Below the pieces are notes generated by a model that had not been told where the DNA came from, made no database searches, and saw only the letters and a program-made list of their open reading frames with translations. DNA of 64,000 bases from Abelmoschus esculentus (Eukaryota > Streptophyta > Magnoliopsida > Malvales > Malvaceae). Location: NCBI GenBank assembly GCA_035048815.1, contig JAUCBN010000006.1:19607001-19671000 (forward strand), read 5' to 3'. The position numbers were made by a program, and so were the translations under genes. Positions 49,505-61,110 of this stretch are shown piece by piece. Every line of letters begins with the position of its first letter. The stretch's first letter is position 1.

Positions 49505-50297
49505 GGCTTAATGGTTCAATAAACCCTTAAAATTTTGTGAAAAAAATCAATTAAGCCCTTACATTTTTTTTGCACCCAATAAAACCTTCAAACTTACTAA
49601 AAAATTAATTTAGCCCTTAAACTGTTGTAAAAAAATCAATTAGGCCCTTAAACTTTTTTTGTATCCAATTAAACCCTCAAACTCAAGAAAAAAATTTATT
49701 TGGCCCTTCAATCAATTATGACCATTAACTTTAACATTTTTTAAATTTTTTTAACACTTGTCGCGACAAGATAATATCATTTATCATTTTTAAAAAAATT
49801 TAAAATTTTATAAATATATAAAAAAATCTAAAAACTTTATAAAAAATATTGAAAATTTTAAATTATTTAAAAATATAAAAATATTTTTTATAATTATAAA
49901 CTAATATTAATTTTTTATTTTTTATTTTTAATCTTTTTAAAAAATATTATTTATCATTTTAAATTAAAATTTTAAATTAATTTTTTTATATTTTAAAAAT
50001 ATTTTTTTATGATTTTTATATAATTTTAAAAATTCTTAGAAACAAAAAAATAGTGTTATTTTGTTGTAACATTTGTTACAAAACAAAAAATAAAAAAAAA
50101 TAAAGTTAACAGTTAAAGTTGATAAAATGATCAAATTAATTTTTTTTCTTGAGTTTGAGATTAATTGGGTGTTAAAAAAGTTTAAGGGCTGAATTGATTT
50201 TTTTTTTTGAGTTTAAGGGCTTAATTGAGTATAAAAAATTTTAAGGGCTTAATTGATTTTCTTGCAAAAATTTAAAAGCTTATTAGACCCTTAAGCC
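49505..50297. mobile_element. Mutator-type foldback MITE, 793 bp
   Basis: Starts GGCTTAATGGTTCAATAAAC and ends TTATTAGACCCTTAAGCC. Both flanks carry a perfect 9 bp duplication ATTTTTGCT (49496-49504 and 50298-50306). The arms (about 230 bp each) hold reiterated AATTAAGCCCTTA / TAAGGGCTTAATT units. The centre is plain A/T. Non-coding. A 9 bp duplication points to the Mutator superfamily. Confidence 0.9.
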
Positions 50298-50306
50298 ATT
50301 TTTGCT

Positions 50307-51649
50307 CGTAATTTTTTGAGTATTTATGTGTAAAAAAGTTAATAAATATATATATAATCATATACTATTGAATAAATAATTTTTATTTTTTAATATTTAT
50401 TTAAGTTTTAATATTAAAAAAAGTTAAACTCTACCGATAAACTTACCCAAATATCACAATTAAAAATATTCTCATTCCAACACCCATGCAAAATTATTTC
50501 CTTATCTAGCACCATGCAATGGACTCTTTACGTTGATCTAGCGAGTTTTATAAAAATTAATAAAAATTATTTCCAACATGACAAATTCATAAAAAAAAAA
50601 TCAACAAAAATAAAACTCGTCAAAGTAATTTTGCGAGTTTACTGTAAAGTTGTTGATTGATAGATAATTTTATGAGTGTCTAGACCTAAACATTAAAAAT
50701 TAAATTTTATACTTAAAATTCTAAATCATAACCTTAAACTATATATTTTTTTATGTTGAGCATAGATATGGACTAAAAGGAGGTAAAAGATTGATATTCT
50801 ATGTAACCATACTAGTATATTAAAAAAAATTATAATATATAAAATGGATTATTAATTATACTGAAGTTAAAAAACTATTAATGATTTTATGATAAATCTT
50901 AATTCTAACCCTAATATTATCCGAAGGGAAAGAAAAGGAAAACTCTTAGGAAATGAATAAAATATAAGAGAACAAAGTAATTGTTGGTTTTGCAAATTAG
51001 AAATAATATCTTTAATTCAATTTTAACTTAAAGTTATTATTATTGAAAAAAAATACTAAAGTTACTCTTAAGTTTTCACCCAAGATCCAAAGTTGAACCG
51101 TTGTCTCCTTTCCCCCCTTCACATGTTATGTTCTGAACTTGAATGTGTCAATCACTCCTCTAGCAACGAAAACTACGGAGTCTGAATTATCAAAAAATGG
51201 GTCATAAAGGAAAAGGAAAAAAGACATGGTACTGAAATGCCCTATTCATAAAAGTGGGAGGGGGTTCCACCAATTATCCCTTTATGATGCTATCCATATT
51301 CATAGAATGAGAGCAAGATGTTACAAATTATTGATCTCCGTTAATTGACCAGGGATGATAAATACTCATGATTTTATTATTTTTTTTCAAACTTTAATTA
51401 TGATATTTGTCTTTAAAATGTAAAAGCTTTCTATTTAATGAAAAGAATATAAATTATTGTGCGATGTTGCAGAGATATGTATGGTAGAAATGAGTAAAGC
51501 TGGATTAAAAAAATCGAATTATTCGATTCAATGCGTAAAAACCTAAATTATAATTTCATAAATCTGAAATGAATTTTTTAAAATAAAGTTTGAGTTATAA
51601 AATAAAATTTTAAATAACTTGAGTCTTTCGATTCTGCTGATATATTAGC
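50307..51649. other. AT-rich intergenic, no gene seen
   Basis: No domain-bearing frame. Between 51480 and 51650 short CGAATTATTCGATTC-like words resemble the ends of hAT-type MITEs, continuing after 58328, so an older element may have been the target of the LTR insertion. Confidence 0.35.
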
Positions 51650-53472
51650 TATATTGTAACACCTAAATTTAACCTAATTTCTTAGATTAAAACATAGGGT
51701 TTACGCTATTAAAACTTGTTGCCCAAGTTAGGGTTTATATGAATTAAATATAAAAATTATGATAAATTATTAAATAATTAATAATTTAAAATACTGAAAT
51801 TAATTTAACATAAAAACATTTCAAGATTCAACCTATAATTTTAAATAATAGTTCCAAAACCAAATAATTATTCAAAGTTCGATACAAAAAATTATTAATT
51901 GAAAATAAAAATAAGTTTGAAACATTATAACGTACGAATCAACAGAAATTCAAATTCAACAGTCTTCCAAGTACCGAAGCCTAAATCGAGTATATGAAAC
52001 AGAAACTGAGAAGGTGTAATTAGGGAGTCTAATGTGTCTCTAGTGTGTAGATAAACAGGATAACAGAACAAAATAAAACAGATGATGAAGTGTATGCATG
52101 ATATGCACCCAACTCCGAACACCAACAAAAGAGTAGGTTCCCCTGAACCACTCTAACTCCGTCACACCAACAGAAGTAGAAACTCGACCCGAAGGTGGAG
52201 CCACTGAACAAAAGTGATAAAAATCATTGAACTTCCCCGTACAGATAATCCAACCAGATGCAATGTTATGAATAGTTATCAGAGTCGGAATGCGTGCCTT
52301 AAACTAACAGGAGGCATGCGTGATAGTTTCAGAATCAGATATGCAAATATATATAAAACTCAAAATATGGCATTAACACAGAAAATCAAGGGAATGATGC
52401 AATGAACATGATCATACAGAAATATCAGAATCTGCACATACAGTAGTAAGAAAAAATAGCGGGAGAGACACACATGAAGCAAAAGCCTAACGTCAAGAAT
52501 GACGCCTACTGGACCCAGCTATAGCACTAGATCGAGTAGGTGTAGAACCTACGAGTAACAAAACATAAGACACACTACTATACCACTATATCGGTAAGTA
52601 CACGAAACAGAAATAAATCGAATACTCACGTGCGTGTCTCGAAGACTGATGAACAAGAGGTCGTCTAGAAGGAGGAGGAATATGCTCGAGGTCTGAATCC
52701 ACGTCACCTGAACCAAACAATAACTAATTTCAGAATCCAATATAGATAATTTCTAGATAAACGTTCGAACTAAAAAGGCTTAAAAACGATACTTCGGGTT
52801 CGAATTTTGAAAAATGGATTACACCATCAAACTCAGGATGTCGAAAAACATAAAGTGAGACTGGGTCGAAAAGTCAACGCTAACGTCAGCAGTGACGTCA
52901 GTTGGGTCGGGTCAAGTTGGTTCCAGAACTTTTCAAGAAAATCTAAAAATCTTAGATTTTCCAGGAAAATTTGAAATTTCCAGAATTTCTTAGGAATCTG
53001 GAAAATCAAATTTTTGAACCCTTTTTCTCCTGATGATTCACACATGATTAAACCTACATTTAATACCTAAAACCGAATTAAAACAACACTAAAACCCTTA
53101 AACCCGAATCAAACAATACCACTTAAACACCCTTCATACTCGATTGAAACCAAAACATATAATACACTCTCATTAACTTTATAGAACCAAAATAGAAATA
53201 AGCAAGGACGACGATCGAATGCTTACCAAAACTCACCAACTTGTACGAATCGAAAGGTCACAAAAGACGCTGATTTGAACGAAACAGGGAAAAAGATGGA
53301 AGACACTGAATGATAGAAGGAAAGCAAAACAAAAGTCTCTTTGATATTTTTTTGTTTGAACAACCTCTGCTTAAATCGGAAGTAAAGGGGAATTAATCCC
53401 ACAAAGAAACCGAAACATAAAACCGGGAGAGACTCAAGCAAGAACAAATCGAAACAAAAATGAAAGAATAAA

Positions 53473-53742
53473 GGCCAATTGACGTGGATATTGAGGTTTG
53501 AAAAAAAATTCCCGAATTATTGAACCTGTAAAATTATTTCCACCAATATTGATGAAAGAATAGTACCAAGGAAGTCGGATCTTTTAGATACCGACTTCCA
53601 ACAATAATCCATCTGAAAACGACACCAGGAGATACCGACTTTTAACTATTCAAAAATGGCACCATTAGATACCGACTTTGGTGTCAATTATGCCTTTACC
53701 ATGTATGCAGTCTGCATGCAATATGAAAAGCATGCAAGGTCA
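53473..53742. repeat. MULE left terminal inverted repeat
   Basis: About 270 bp, inverse of 57843-58114. Both carry repeated GATACCGACTT units (three in each arm). Confidence 0.92.
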
Positions 53743-54292
53743 GGTCACGGGAAAGCAAACTTTAAAGGCAGGGGTGGGTGGGTGAATGGGTGATGGCAGG
53801 GAAAACTAAAAAATTAAGCATACATATTTATATTCGTAGGTTTGCATGCATGTAAAAGTAAGTAGGATATAGGTTATAGGTTTCAGATTGAAATTGACTA
53901 ATTTTTGGGAGAATAAATTTTTTATTTTAATTTAATTGTTGAATGGTTTATAAATTAAAGATGAAGGTGAAAGATAAATCATTTGCTGGTTGAAGAGAAG
54001 GAAGAAAACAAAACAAGAGAGAAGAAATTATTTTATGGTAAGGTTTTATTTAATTTTTGTTACCTTTAAGCTGTCTTTTTTTGTTTTAATTTTTTGATTC
54101 TTTAGTTATTTTTGAATATATTTATTTTAGTTTGTATGTTAAATGCTGAATGTTGGTTTTATAAATTTTAAAATAATTTTTTGTAGTTGGTATGTTGAAT
54201 GTTTATATGTCAAATTTTTTTGTATATAGATTTAGATTTTTTTTTGCATGTAGATTAAATTTTTATAAGTTTATTTCGAATATGCAGATAAA

Positions 54293-55770
54293 ATGAGCGA
54301 AGATAGATTTATGACGATCGTTTATTACAATGGTCAAATTTTGAAAAACGAATCTGGAATATTGTTTGAATCTGAGAACACTACTAAGCTGAAATTTGCA
54401 AAAGATATCAGTCTTCGACAGTTACATGAGAAAATATCAAAGAAGATTAGAGCAAAAGTTCTTAGTTTGCGTTATCGGTGGCTTACATGTGAAAATCCAG
54501 TTAGATACATTGCAATCAATCTTGAAGATGATGATGATGTTAGAATGATGATCGCAGAGCACGACTCTATGAATATTTGATATATTGAGTTATTTGTCGA
54601 GGTCCATGATGTTCCCATCCCATCGAGCAATGTCGTTGGAGAGTCTTCTCGAGTGGAGTACGATAATGATACTGATCTTCCTGGAGGCAGTTTTGTTGCA
54701 ATGTTGTTTAGTGGGATATCGACAATTGATCCGAGTCATGGTGTTGACGTAGAGAACCTACGAGGTCGCTGGGGTGAAACACTTGCTGATTCAAGCGAAG
54801 ATAAAGATATTAATGATCCTGATTTGTTTCCTGATGATGTTGGCGCTGCACCTAATTTTGGTGTTGGGGAATTCTGTCTGACCGGATTTGACATGAGCCC
54901 GTATGAACCTCCAGCTCACATGGTTTCTTTTGATTTTGATGCGATGAGAGCCCCTCAATTTCCAGATATTCCCCTGTTAACTTCGAGTCAACATGGTCAA
55001 TTATCAGTTGGTCTTCAATTTGATGAAAAGGACGAAGCTACATTGGCAGTAAAAGAGTACAACATAAGAAACCATGTTGACTATGTTATTGCAGAATCTA
55101 GTCAGAAGACTTTCCTTGCAAAATGTGTAAAGTATGGTCAAGAATGTAATTGGAAGATCCGAATGACCAAACTAAAAAGGTTTAATCGTTGGGAAATCAC
55201 GAAATACAATGGCGAACACACATGTTTGAGAACGTCCATCGACCAAGACCATAAAAAATTGGACTCGGCTGTAGTAAGTCATCACGTAAGAAGTCTGTTA
55301 GAAACAAATCCTAGGATTCCGGTTTCAACGATTCAGGCAACCATTGCATAAAAGTTCGAGTATCAGATAAAATACAAAAAAGCGTGGCGCGCAAGGAATA
55401 AGACCATGGAGTTTGTTTACGGTGATTATGATAAATCCTACAACGAGCTACCTGCTTTACTACTAGCAATGACTCATTTCATTTCAGGAACGATAGTGAG
55501 ATATCAAACTAAAGATGTATATGACCAACAAGGGCAAGTTGTTCCGGGCTATAAATTTCTACATCGTCTTTTTTGGTTATTCAAACCTTGCATCGAAGGT
55601 TTCCCTTATTGCAAGCGTATGATCCAAGTTGATGGTACGTGGTTGTATGAGAGATACTCTCATGTATTATTGATTGCTGTTGCACAGGATGGTGAGAACA
55701 ATGTATTTCCGATTGCATTCGCAATTGTCGAACATGAAACTGCTGAAGCATGGAATTTCTTTTTAACCAA
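54293..55770 (+). pseudogene. MULE (MuDR-type) transposase, N-terminal part, broken
   Basis: One reading frame runs from ATG 54293 to about 55770, broken by TGA at 54578-54580 and TAA at 55349-55351. The first 95 residues form the PB1-like N-terminal domain of MuDR-type transposases (FMTIVYYNGQILKNESGILF; INLEDDDDVRMM). Next comes an acidic linker, then the MuDR DNA-binding domain (FDEKDEATLAVKEYNIRNHV; CNWKIRMTKLKRFNRWEITK with EHTC). The catalytic domain begins (MIQVDGTWLYERYSHVLLIA; NNVFPIAFAIVEHETAEAWN), so the first Asp of the DDE triad is present. The gene ends right there: the second Asp, the Glu, and the SWIM finger are missing. It cannot make active enzyme. The 22 or so codons after 55770 in this frame are antisense of the PMD gene. 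Confidence 0.93.
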
Positions 55771-57149
55771 AGAAATAAACTCAATATGTACGGCTTCCCA
55801 ATCTGTATCTGCTCTACCACGTCCATCATGCACATGAAGATAATAATGATCACATGGAATCAGCGGAATAGGCTGGTGGAAGCCAAATTGTCTAAGCACT
55901 CTATCTCCAAATTGAAACTCCACCGTAGAAAAATGAATCAATGGTGCAACAGCACACCATAAATCCGAATTTAGCATAAGATAATCAGGTAGAAAAATTT
56001 GATCATCATTGTACGCTTGCCAAATAAACTGAAAAATAAATTTTTTTACATTAGTATCATACTAAATTATACGAGCAATAAGAAACAAAATATTGATAGA
56101 ATTAAAATATAAATTGAGTACCTGATCTTGGCAATATGAATCTATAAGAGATCTAAAGACTCGTACATTATTATGCGCTAGACCAGTTTCGTGATTTTCC
56201 TCGCACCATCTGCAAGAAAATGTAAAAATAAAATAATGTAAAATATTACGTTAAAAAATAATCAAACTAATCATAAATTATTCACCATGCATAAACTGGA
56301 AATTGTATATATGCCCGGGTCACTGGTGTGAAGAATGGAAGTCGTTGTCAAGCCCACGCTTGTAATAACAATAGACATCCACCAATACCACCTACCTTTT
56401 TACCTTTTTCGAGTACGACGCCCTTGCATAACTCACGATATAAGTACGCTAATATGGCTGAGCCCTAGCTATATTCAGAACCGGATACCCAAGGAGTGCT
56501 CAAAAATTGCAGATATCGAACACTAACCAAATTTCCAGATTTATCCGACATTAGAATACCACCAATCATCTGTAGGATATAAGCTCGACTCACCTGATAA
56601 ATTTGTTCAACTGTACTGTACTCATTTAAACGGAATTCCTTCTCTAACCAACTCAGCTTGACACGAGAACCTTTAACATTACTTCTATATGGTACTTTTC
56701 CCAGATACATTTCACAAATCTCAGCGGTAGAACCATGCATACGCTCAATCAACGGTTTCCCGTTAACAGGTACACAGATAAGATACACAATATCTTGCAG
56801 AGTAATCGTACATTCTCCATAAGACAGATGAAATGTATGGGTCTCGGGTCTCCACCGCTCAATTAGAGCGATAATCAACCCTAGGATTAACTTATAGCCC
56901 CGAAGGAATGTGGCATAATAAAAGCCAGCAGTACGCAAAAAATCCAATATTCTATTATCTAAGGAAGTTTCTACCATGGATCGGTGATGTTTAAATGTAC
57001 CCTCCGTATCCTATAATCAAACCAATACTATTAAAAGATATAAATAAACTTTTAATTAAATATAAATTATAAAATTTTACCGTATCATCAACACGAAGAC
57101 TAGTAATATGTCGATCCTCTAAATATAAAAGAGGAGCTTGCTCAGCCAT
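55770..57149 (-). pseudogene. Plant mobile domain (PMD, MAIN-like / PP7-long-form-like) gene, broken
   Basis: Read on the minus strand. Exon 1 (57149-57081) encodes MAEQAPLLYLEDRHITSLRV. Exon 2 starts at 57010 and runs to about 56286 with ILDFLRTAGFYYATFLRGYK, ITLQDIVYLICVPVNGKPLI and AYILQMIGGILMSDKSGNLV. Two Trp codons have become stops (GSEYS-stop-GSAILAYLYREL and QAWA-stop-QRLPF). Exon 3 (about 56211-56121) has CEENHETGLAHNNVRVFRSL. Exon 4 (from about 56028) has AVAPLIHFSTVEFQFGDRVL, RQFGFHQPIPL and DTDWEAVHIEF. The end is cut at the transposase junction near 55770, so the C-terminus is missing. PMD proteins (MAIN, MAIL1, PP7L) silence transposons and keep meristems intact; mobile copies ride on transposons. 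The exon 2-3 junction does not splice cleanly. Confidence 0.88.
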
Positions 57150-57842
57150 CTGCTAAAATAAATGAAAATTTTAATTGATAAATAACTAATCAACTCATCT
57201 ATAAAAAAAATTAAAATATAATTCTCTCCTAAACAAACTTTACTCATCTATAAAAATATATGAACAAATTACTACTAAAACTAAAATACTTACAATATAA
57301 TTCTCTTCGAATATTCTTCTTCAAAATAATCAACTCAAACCTTGTAACAAAATATAACAACACATAAAAAATTAAAATATCGTAATTAACATATATCCAA
57401 CTAAAATATAAAATACTAAAAAGATGTAATTTAATAAAAATAATACTTACAATTTTTTTTAACCAAAACTCTTCTCTTCAACAACTCTTCTGTTCTTCCA
57501 CACTTTCAAAACTCATCTATCTATTTTTTCTCAATCATCTACTCTATTTATCAAACAACTAAATTAATCTACACCACACATCTATCCTATCACTATCTTC
57601 CAAAATTTTCAGTCCACCCATATAAACCTTTAATTTTTTTTTTTCAGACTACACCGCCCATCTACCCCATTATTTTTTTTGACTGTCGCCACCTACTCCT
57701 TCAGCATGCATAGTTTCTTTATTTGTTGGAGCAGACTGTTGCAGTGTAAACACTGCATGCTGCATGCAGACTATTGGAGCAGCCTTTGGAGAGAGGCACA
57801 TGAACCCAAAGGTGTTCCCCTCAATTTTTCCACCATGCTACT
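57150..57842 (-). other. Putative promoter/5' leader of the PMD copy, and MULE interior
   Basis: No coding region. The strand transcribed toward PMD is purine-rich near 57470-57560. A + strand frame at 57679-57861 is made of TIR-flank sequence. Confidence 0.35.
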
Positions 57843-58114
57843 GGACCTTGCATGCTTTTAATATTGCATGCAGACTGCATGCATGGCAGAGGCATAATTG
57901 ACACCAAAATCGGTATCTAATGGTGTCATTTTTGAACAGTTAAAAGTCGGTACCTCTTGGTGCCGTTTTTAGATGGATTACTGTTGGAAGTCGGTATCTA
58001 AAAGATCTGACTTCCTTGGTACTATTCTTTCATCAATATTGGTGGAAATAATTTTACAGGTTTAATAGTTCAGGAATTTTTTTTTTCAAATCTCAATATC
58101 CACGTCAATTGGCC
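57843..58114. repeat. MULE right terminal inverted repeat
   Basis: Inverse partner of 53473-53742, ending CCACGTCAATTGGCC at 58114. Confidence 0.92.
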
Positions 58115-58327
58115 AAGAATAAATGTTTTCAGAAATAGAAAAGGTAGAATTACCCAAACAAGGCCTGAACTTATTCTAACTACCAAAAGAACCCTAAAAC
58201 TTCCAAAATTTATAATTTAGTCATTGAATTCAGAAACAGGAATCCCAAAATTCTAGGGTTTGAATTAGGGATTTTAAACTGAAATTAGGGTTTTTGATTT
58301 GGGGAAAAATTGGGGTGTTACTTATAT

Positions 58328-60594
58328 AACATGTGAAAACATAAAAAATATATTTATATCGTATATTAATATAAAAAATCTTTTAAATTAAAATTATTTT
58401 TATTATAATATTATAAATAATTACAATCAAATTTGTAAAAGAACTTAAAAATTCGACTTAATTCGGAAACGTTTCAAATGAATAAATCGTAAAATAAAAC
58501 TCGTAAACTCAAATAACTCAAAAAATTTTAGTCTAACTCAATTTAACTCGACCCAATCCGACTTAATCTAATGCTTAACCCTAATGTAAGGTGATGGCAT
58601 GTGGGATTGCCATTTGGGGTGTTTTGACATATCATGTGGTGTGTCATATGTCCTACTAACCCATGGAGTGGCTTTTTTCTCAGATGGTTTATGACAGTTT
58701 TCAGGTCTCTTCTCTCCTTATAGGGTTTCATCGATCACTTTTCTATGTCTCTCTTTAATTAATTAGTTAATTAATTGCTAAATGTTAATTATGATTATTG
58801 TGTTAATCAGTTAGAGCCGTGACTAATTATCATCAAAATTCCAACTCACATGATTCATATTATTTGCCATTGCCTATTGTATACCGAAATATATTTGTTA
58901 TTGCATGAAAAAGATTGCATGCCTCGCAAGAAGATTTTCTTAACATCATTCTGGCTGATACAAATGTAATTTAATCGATTCTTATAACTATTTTTAGGAA
59001 AAATACTTGAATACATAATTTTATTAATTTTAGAGTTTATAAGTTTAATTTATGATTTAAATAGTTAAGTTATAGATTAAGAATTTAAAGTTTAGGATTT
59101 TATATTATAAGATTATAAAATATATAAATTTTAAGTGTTATAGTTTAAATAAAAAAGTTTATATAATTTTTTATGTAATTTATCTATCAACATAAAATAT
59201 TATCTTTAAATATAAGACATAATAAATATGTATTCAAATATCGAAATTGAACAAATTGAGACGAGGGGCGTCTGGGTTAGGGTGCTTATCGAGCGAGTCA
59301 TTGCTCGTTAGGCTCGTTAAAATTATGCTCGATTTGTGCTCGTTAAAATATTTTGTTGCTCAAATCGACTTGTTGCTTATTAAGCTTACTAAAAGACTTA
59401 CCTTATTTTTAACTAAAAGTAAAATTTAATAATATTATATGAGACTTAATATTAATATAAATTAACAAATTTAACCAACAATATCAAAAGAGTGTTAACA
59501 ATTCATAAATATATCAAACCAACATATTAAAATTAAAGTATCAATTCATAAATTAATAATTATTATTCAAATTTATTTTTTGAATAAAATAATTTTAAAG
59601 TAATTACTAAATATTTTTTTAAAAATTTAACGAGCTGCTTCGAACTTATTGAATCGAGTTAGACTTTACTCAACTCAACTTATTAAGGTATCGAGTCGAG
59701 TTCGAGTTCGTGTTGAGCCAATCCAGACCAAGTCTATTTATCGAATTTTGACCGAGTCAAATTCGAACTACTCAACTCATTATGTACCCGGTAACGAGGC
59801 ATGAGCGATAATAGAGAAATAAATTTTGGGCAAAAATGATACATGATTTAATGTTAAGGTTGTGAAACTTATACTTAATAAAATTATATATGAATTAAAA
59901 ATCAACATAAAATATTAAAAAAATTAAATATACGAGAATTAGAAGTTTTGGAGAATACGAACGGCCCTAATAACCCCTCGTCCATCCCACATTATTGAGG
60001 ACCATCCGAAGAGGTGTGGTTAGCCCATGCCATGCCGGTGATAACGACATAAATGACAGTCTCCCCACTCTGACAAATGTTGTATACAACCACGACAAGC
60101 TATGGCCCATTCAGAGGTCACTGTATATGTGGCTGGCAACCCCACTCACCCACCTACCCGACCGGGCGGAGTTCGATCTCAGCAGTCACCTCCTCCACCT
60201 TCGTCTCATTGCTTGTCTCACCCTCCATGCCACCCACTCTTAACGGGAATCTCAAGAATCTTGGTATTATAATGACATATATCTGCTTACCGCTCTTTAA
60301 TAGTATCATCACTGCCCTCCTTGTCTATGGTTTATCATATGTTAATCTTAATCTTTTCTCTCCCACACCAAAATATCAGTAATTGGCATTTTCTACTACC
60401 TTTACCAAAATGGGTTCTTCATATTTTAAACTTTGGCATTCTCTTTATTTTATATATAAATACGGGATAAGAATGAGTTATACAACATATAATTTTTAAA
60501 TTTTATATATTTTGAATATTAAAACAGATAATTTAAATTAATAGTTGGTTATGTAAATATTATCCCTTGAAAAGAAAAGTAATGAGTGAATCTA
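58328..60594. other. AT-rich intergenic with repeat debris
   Basis: No gene is supported. 59260-59790 is rich in CGAGTTCGAG / GCTCGTTA words at both edges, the look of a decayed hAT-type MITE without clear ends. 59990-60250 is a more GC-rich, higher-complexity island with an 82-codon frame that lacks any domain. Confidence 0.35.
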
Positions 60595-61110
60595 AATCAT
60601 CTGTTTCACTCATCCAACAATTCAAAAAATGTGTAAAACTTAAATAATTTTATACTGTTTAACTTGATCCCCTCTCTCTATACATTAGCCCATACATTAA
60701 CGGTGAAAACTAAAGATTTATATAAACGTTTTAGTTATAGGGTTTAGAAACTTGGTTTAGGGTGAATGTTTTAAGGGTTTAAGTATAAGGATTTAAAATT
60801 TAGGGATAATAGTTAGAATTTAGAATTTATAAGTTATAACTTGAATCCTCACCATGTTACCTTAAAAACTAAACCCCAACATCTAAACTTCTGAAGTCTA
60901 AAGTCTAACTACTATTCATAAATTCCAAATCCCTAAACTTTATACCTTAAACTAAACCACTAAATCCCAAAACTAATGTGCTTTTGAAAATTTTTAGTTT
61001 TCACCGTTAGTGTATTAAATATATATATGAGATGAGATCCAATTACATAATATAAAACTTAAAGGGTTTTACACTAATCCATGACCATTAGATGTGTGAA
61101 ATAGATAGAT
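60595..61110. mobile_element. Possible foldback element with degenerate telomere-like centre
   Basis: ACGGTGAAAACTAAA at 60699 recurs in inverse at about 60993-61007 (TTTAGTTTTCACCGT), and weaker inverse similarity extends outward. Between the arms lie TTTAGGG-like words on one half (60735-60780) and CCCTAAAC-like words on the other (60930-60970). No convincing ends or target duplication. Confidence 0.45.

Larger units (their letters stand above)
53473..58114. mobile_element. Mutator-like element (MULE), 4642 bp, with truncated transposase and a PMD gene
   Basis: Long TIRs (53473-53742 and 57843-58114) begin GGCCAATTGACGTGGATATT and share many words, such as CTGCATGCAATAT and AAGTCGGTATCTAA. 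The flanks carry a perfect 9 bp duplication AAGAATAAA (53464-53472 and 58115-58123), the Mutator hallmark. Inside are a broken transposase gene on + and a plant mobile domain gene on -, joined tail to tail without a spacer. The TIRs have drifted by roughly a tenth or more, judged by eye, so the insertion is not recent. It lies inside a solo LTR. Confidence 0.95.
51655..58322 (-). mobile_element. Solo LTR (Ty3/gypsy type, about 2.0 kb), interrupted by a MULE
   Basis: The left end is TGTAACACCTAAATTTAACC and the right end AAATTGGGGTGTTACT, where the final T stands for the usual A. A perfect 5 bp duplication TATAT flanks it (51650-51654 and 58323-58327). Without the Mutator-like insertion and its extra target copy the LTR is about 2.02 kb. 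Words such as GAATACTCACGTGCG at 52618 are the complement of the CACT(G)AGT region of related LTRs, which suggests the minus orientation. Several short frames within it are not genes. No internal retroelement region remains. Confidence 0.8.

Noticed and set aside
52029..53447. Several short genes at 51.9-53.4 kb
   Set aside because: All lie inside the solo LTR and follow its base composition; none has a domain.
55581..55853. Minus-strand frame over the transposase catalytic region
   Set aside because: Mostly a shadow of transposase codons; only its first residues overlap the PMD gene, in a different frame.
59260..59790. A complete hAT MITE with CGAGTTCGAG-type ends
   Set aside because: Edge motifs are suggestive, but I could not find matching termini or an 8 bp duplication.
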